NCBI RefSeq assembly: GCF_004959775.1
Contig: NZ_SJZG01000011.1
Location: 1-64,000, forward strand
Direction of reading: 5' to 3'
Length of the DNA: 64,000 nucleotides
Origin: Agromyces sp. H66
Lineage (GTDB): Bacteria > Actinomycetota > Actinomycetes > Actinomycetales > Microbacteriaceae
Shown here: in pieces, positions 63,140-64,000 of the stretch
How positions within the stretch are numbered: position 1 is the first letter of the stretch
Layout of the letters: each line of letters starts with the position of its first letter
Program-made: the position numbers and the translations under genes
The notes under the pieces: model-generated
Told to the model about the DNA's origin: nothing
Databases searched by the model: none
The model's input: only the letters and a program-made list of their open reading frames with translations

Positions 63140-63280
63140 ATGCAGCGATGCGTCGGCCCATGCGGCCGCCTCCTCCTCGTCGGCGACTTCCCGCAGAACG
63201 GCTACGGCCGGTGCTGGGATTGCCAGCTCGACCGCGAGACGTCGCATCCCGGCTACGACGTCCTCACCCGTCGCGGCTGA
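63140..63280 (+). CDS. Cysteine-pair mini-protein, 46 aa
   Basis: Two Cys-containing pairs (RCVGPCGR and RCWDCQ) around GDFPQNGYG form a likely zinc ribbon. GAAGGGAG site well placed before ATG 63140. Too short for most gene finders; the structure and ribosome-binding site support it. TGA at 63278. Confidence 0.7.
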   Translation: MQRCVGPCGRLLLVGDFPQNGYGRCWDCQLDRETSHPGYDVLTRRG

Positions 63281-63340
63281 CCCCGCCCCGCTCTAGCCAG
63301 CCTCGTCCCGGCCGCAGGCGATTTGTTGGCGGCTGATTAC

Positions 63341-63371
63341 GCTCCGCCCCTGTCTCGCACTGGGGCGGAGC
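63341..63371. terminator. 10-bp perfect hairpin
   Basis: GCTCCGCCCC (63341-63350) pairs with GGGGCGGAGC (63362-63371) with an 11-base loop. It separates the last mini-gene from the methyltransferase. No T-run follows on either strand. Confidence 0.6.
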
Positions 63372-63439
63372 TGTCGTCAGTTCTGCGGCCCGCTGAGCGC
63401 CGCGCCCGGCAAGTCGGCCCGGACCTATAGGCTCGCGAC

Positions 63440-64000
63440 GTGGCGGACAACAAGCTCTTTTACGGTGACAACCTCGAAGTACTCGCGAAGCTACCGACGG
63501 ACTCCGTCGACCTCGTGTATCTGGATCCGCCCTTCAACTCCGCCCGCAATTACAACGTCATTTTCGCCCGAGGAACCGACGCCCACCACGACGTCGGCGC
63601 ACAGATCGAAGCGTTCACCGACACTTGGACATGGACGCAGGCGACCGAGGAGGAATTCGCCGCGTACGTCAGTGGCGGTCTACCGGTTACCGTCGGCGAT
63701 GCCCTCACGGCATTTAGAACGCTACTCGGCGAGAACGACGCGCTGGCGTACCTCGTCAACATGGCTCCACGCCTAGTTCAGCTTCGCCGCGTTCTGAAGC
63801 CAACTGGCTCGCTCTGGCTTCATTGCGACCCCGTAATGTCGCACTACTTGAAGGTGCTACTGGACGCGATATTCGACCCTCGCAGCTTCCGGAACGAGGT
63901 CATTTGGAAACGCACGTCGTCCAAGAGTCACTCAACCACTCGACTTGCGAGTAACCACGACGTCATTCTCGTGTACGCAGCTAGCGAGAAAGCGGTTTGG
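63440..64000 (+). CDS. DNA N6-adenine/N4-cytosine methyltransferase (type III Mod-like), 3' end beyond the window
   Basis: 187 residues up to the edge. FYGDNLEVLAKLPTDSVDLV then YLDPPFNSARNYNVIF gives motif IV DPPF at residues 29-32, near the N-terminus, the beta-class order found in type III Mod subunits and many solitary methyltransferases. LKPTGSLWLHCDPVMSHYLK and FRNEVIWKRTSS follow. GTG 63440 has no ribosome-binding site and lies 8 bases after TATAGG (63426-63431), suggesting a leaderless mRNA. Base composition is less GC-rich than the rest of the element. Confidence 0.85.
   Translation, partial: MADNKLFYGDNLEVLAKLPTDSVDLVYLDPPFNSARNYNVIFARGTDAHHDVGAQIEAFTDTWTWTQATEEEFAAYVSGGLPVTVGDALTAFRTLLGENDALAYLVNMAPRLVQLRRVLKPTGSLWLHCDPVMSHYLKVLLDAIFDPRSFRNEVIWKRTSSKSHSTTRLASNHDVILVYAASEKAVW

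Larger units (their letters stand above)
55757..64000. mobile_element. Integrated element inserted in dprA: candidate phage satellite or reduced prophage, right end outside the window
   Basis: From the dprA cut to the edge (at least 8.2 kb) every recognised gene is on the plus strand and phage-like: large serine recombinase, P22-like coat protein, HNH endonuclease, gp6-like connector and many small genes with tight start-stop overlaps. A methyltransferase of different base composition ends the visible part. No portal, terminase or tail genes are seen. The right attachment site and the missing dprA half should lie further right. Confidence 0.8.

Overview
The window is about 64 kb of very GC-rich DNA. 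Gene content and order (GlgE glycogen pathway, gatCAB, ligA, rpsB-tsf-pyrH-frr-cdsA next to xerC and dprA, DivIVA-type proteins, an actinobacterial YkoEDC thiamin-precursor importer under a TPP riboswitch) point to an actinobacterium, most likely of the family Microbacteriaceae. This is inferred from synteny and codon style; no 16S rRNA gene is present.

Layout. 0-7.5 kb: a partial transposase-like tail, an aldo/keto reductase, nadE, a CPA2 antiporter, tRNA-Arg(TCT), orn, tRNA-His(GTG) followed by a corrupted tandem copy of its own 3' half, a small zincin and a carboxypeptidase-like protein without its catalytic serine. 7.5-11.2 kb: TPP riboswitch - ykoE - ykoD - ykoC - P-loop kinase. 11.2-23.1 kb: a GerW/YtfJ-like protein, dinB, a Gly-rich repeat protein, gatCAB, a Tat-exported phospholipase C-like enzyme, ligA and two paralogous membrane proteins. 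23.2-25.7 kb: a cysteine desulfurase and mnmA, which together would supply tRNA 2-thiouridine. 25.7-39.1 kb: glycogen and alpha-glucan metabolism (glgX, glgP, glgE-glgB), interrupted by an accessory block at about 31.1-34.8 kb with a hepT gene beside a dead mntA, a Phd-VapC pair, and a TetR regulator divergent from a flavin monooxygenase. 39.1-47.3 kb: envelope and housekeeping genes (CnoX-like thioredoxin/TPR protein, a large membrane protein with an internal lipobox, two DivIVA-domain proteins, an AI-2E family permease, an alpha/beta hydrolase, a lytic transglycosylase-like protein). 47.3-55.2 kb: the conserved cdsA-frr-pyrH-tsf-rpsB block, an M23 peptidase-like protein, xerC, a metallophosphoesterase and a HAD phosphatase.

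From about 55.76 kb to the right edge the chromosome is interrupted by an integrated element. dprA is cut: only its C-terminal part remains (55256 to about 55770). A large serine recombinase begins about 10 bases past the cut. The element then carries a P22-coat-like major capsid protein, a cysteine-pair mini-protein, a region of three 37-nt repeats (two forming a 122-nt imperfect palindrome), a chain of small overlapping genes, an HNH endonuclease, a protein resembling gp6-type head-tail connectors, and, at the edge, an AT-richer leaderless DNA methyltransferase that runs out of the window. No terminase, portal or tail gene is visible in the 8.2 kb seen. A phage satellite or strongly reduced prophage carrying a modification cargo is the best reading, and it is the most interesting part of the window.
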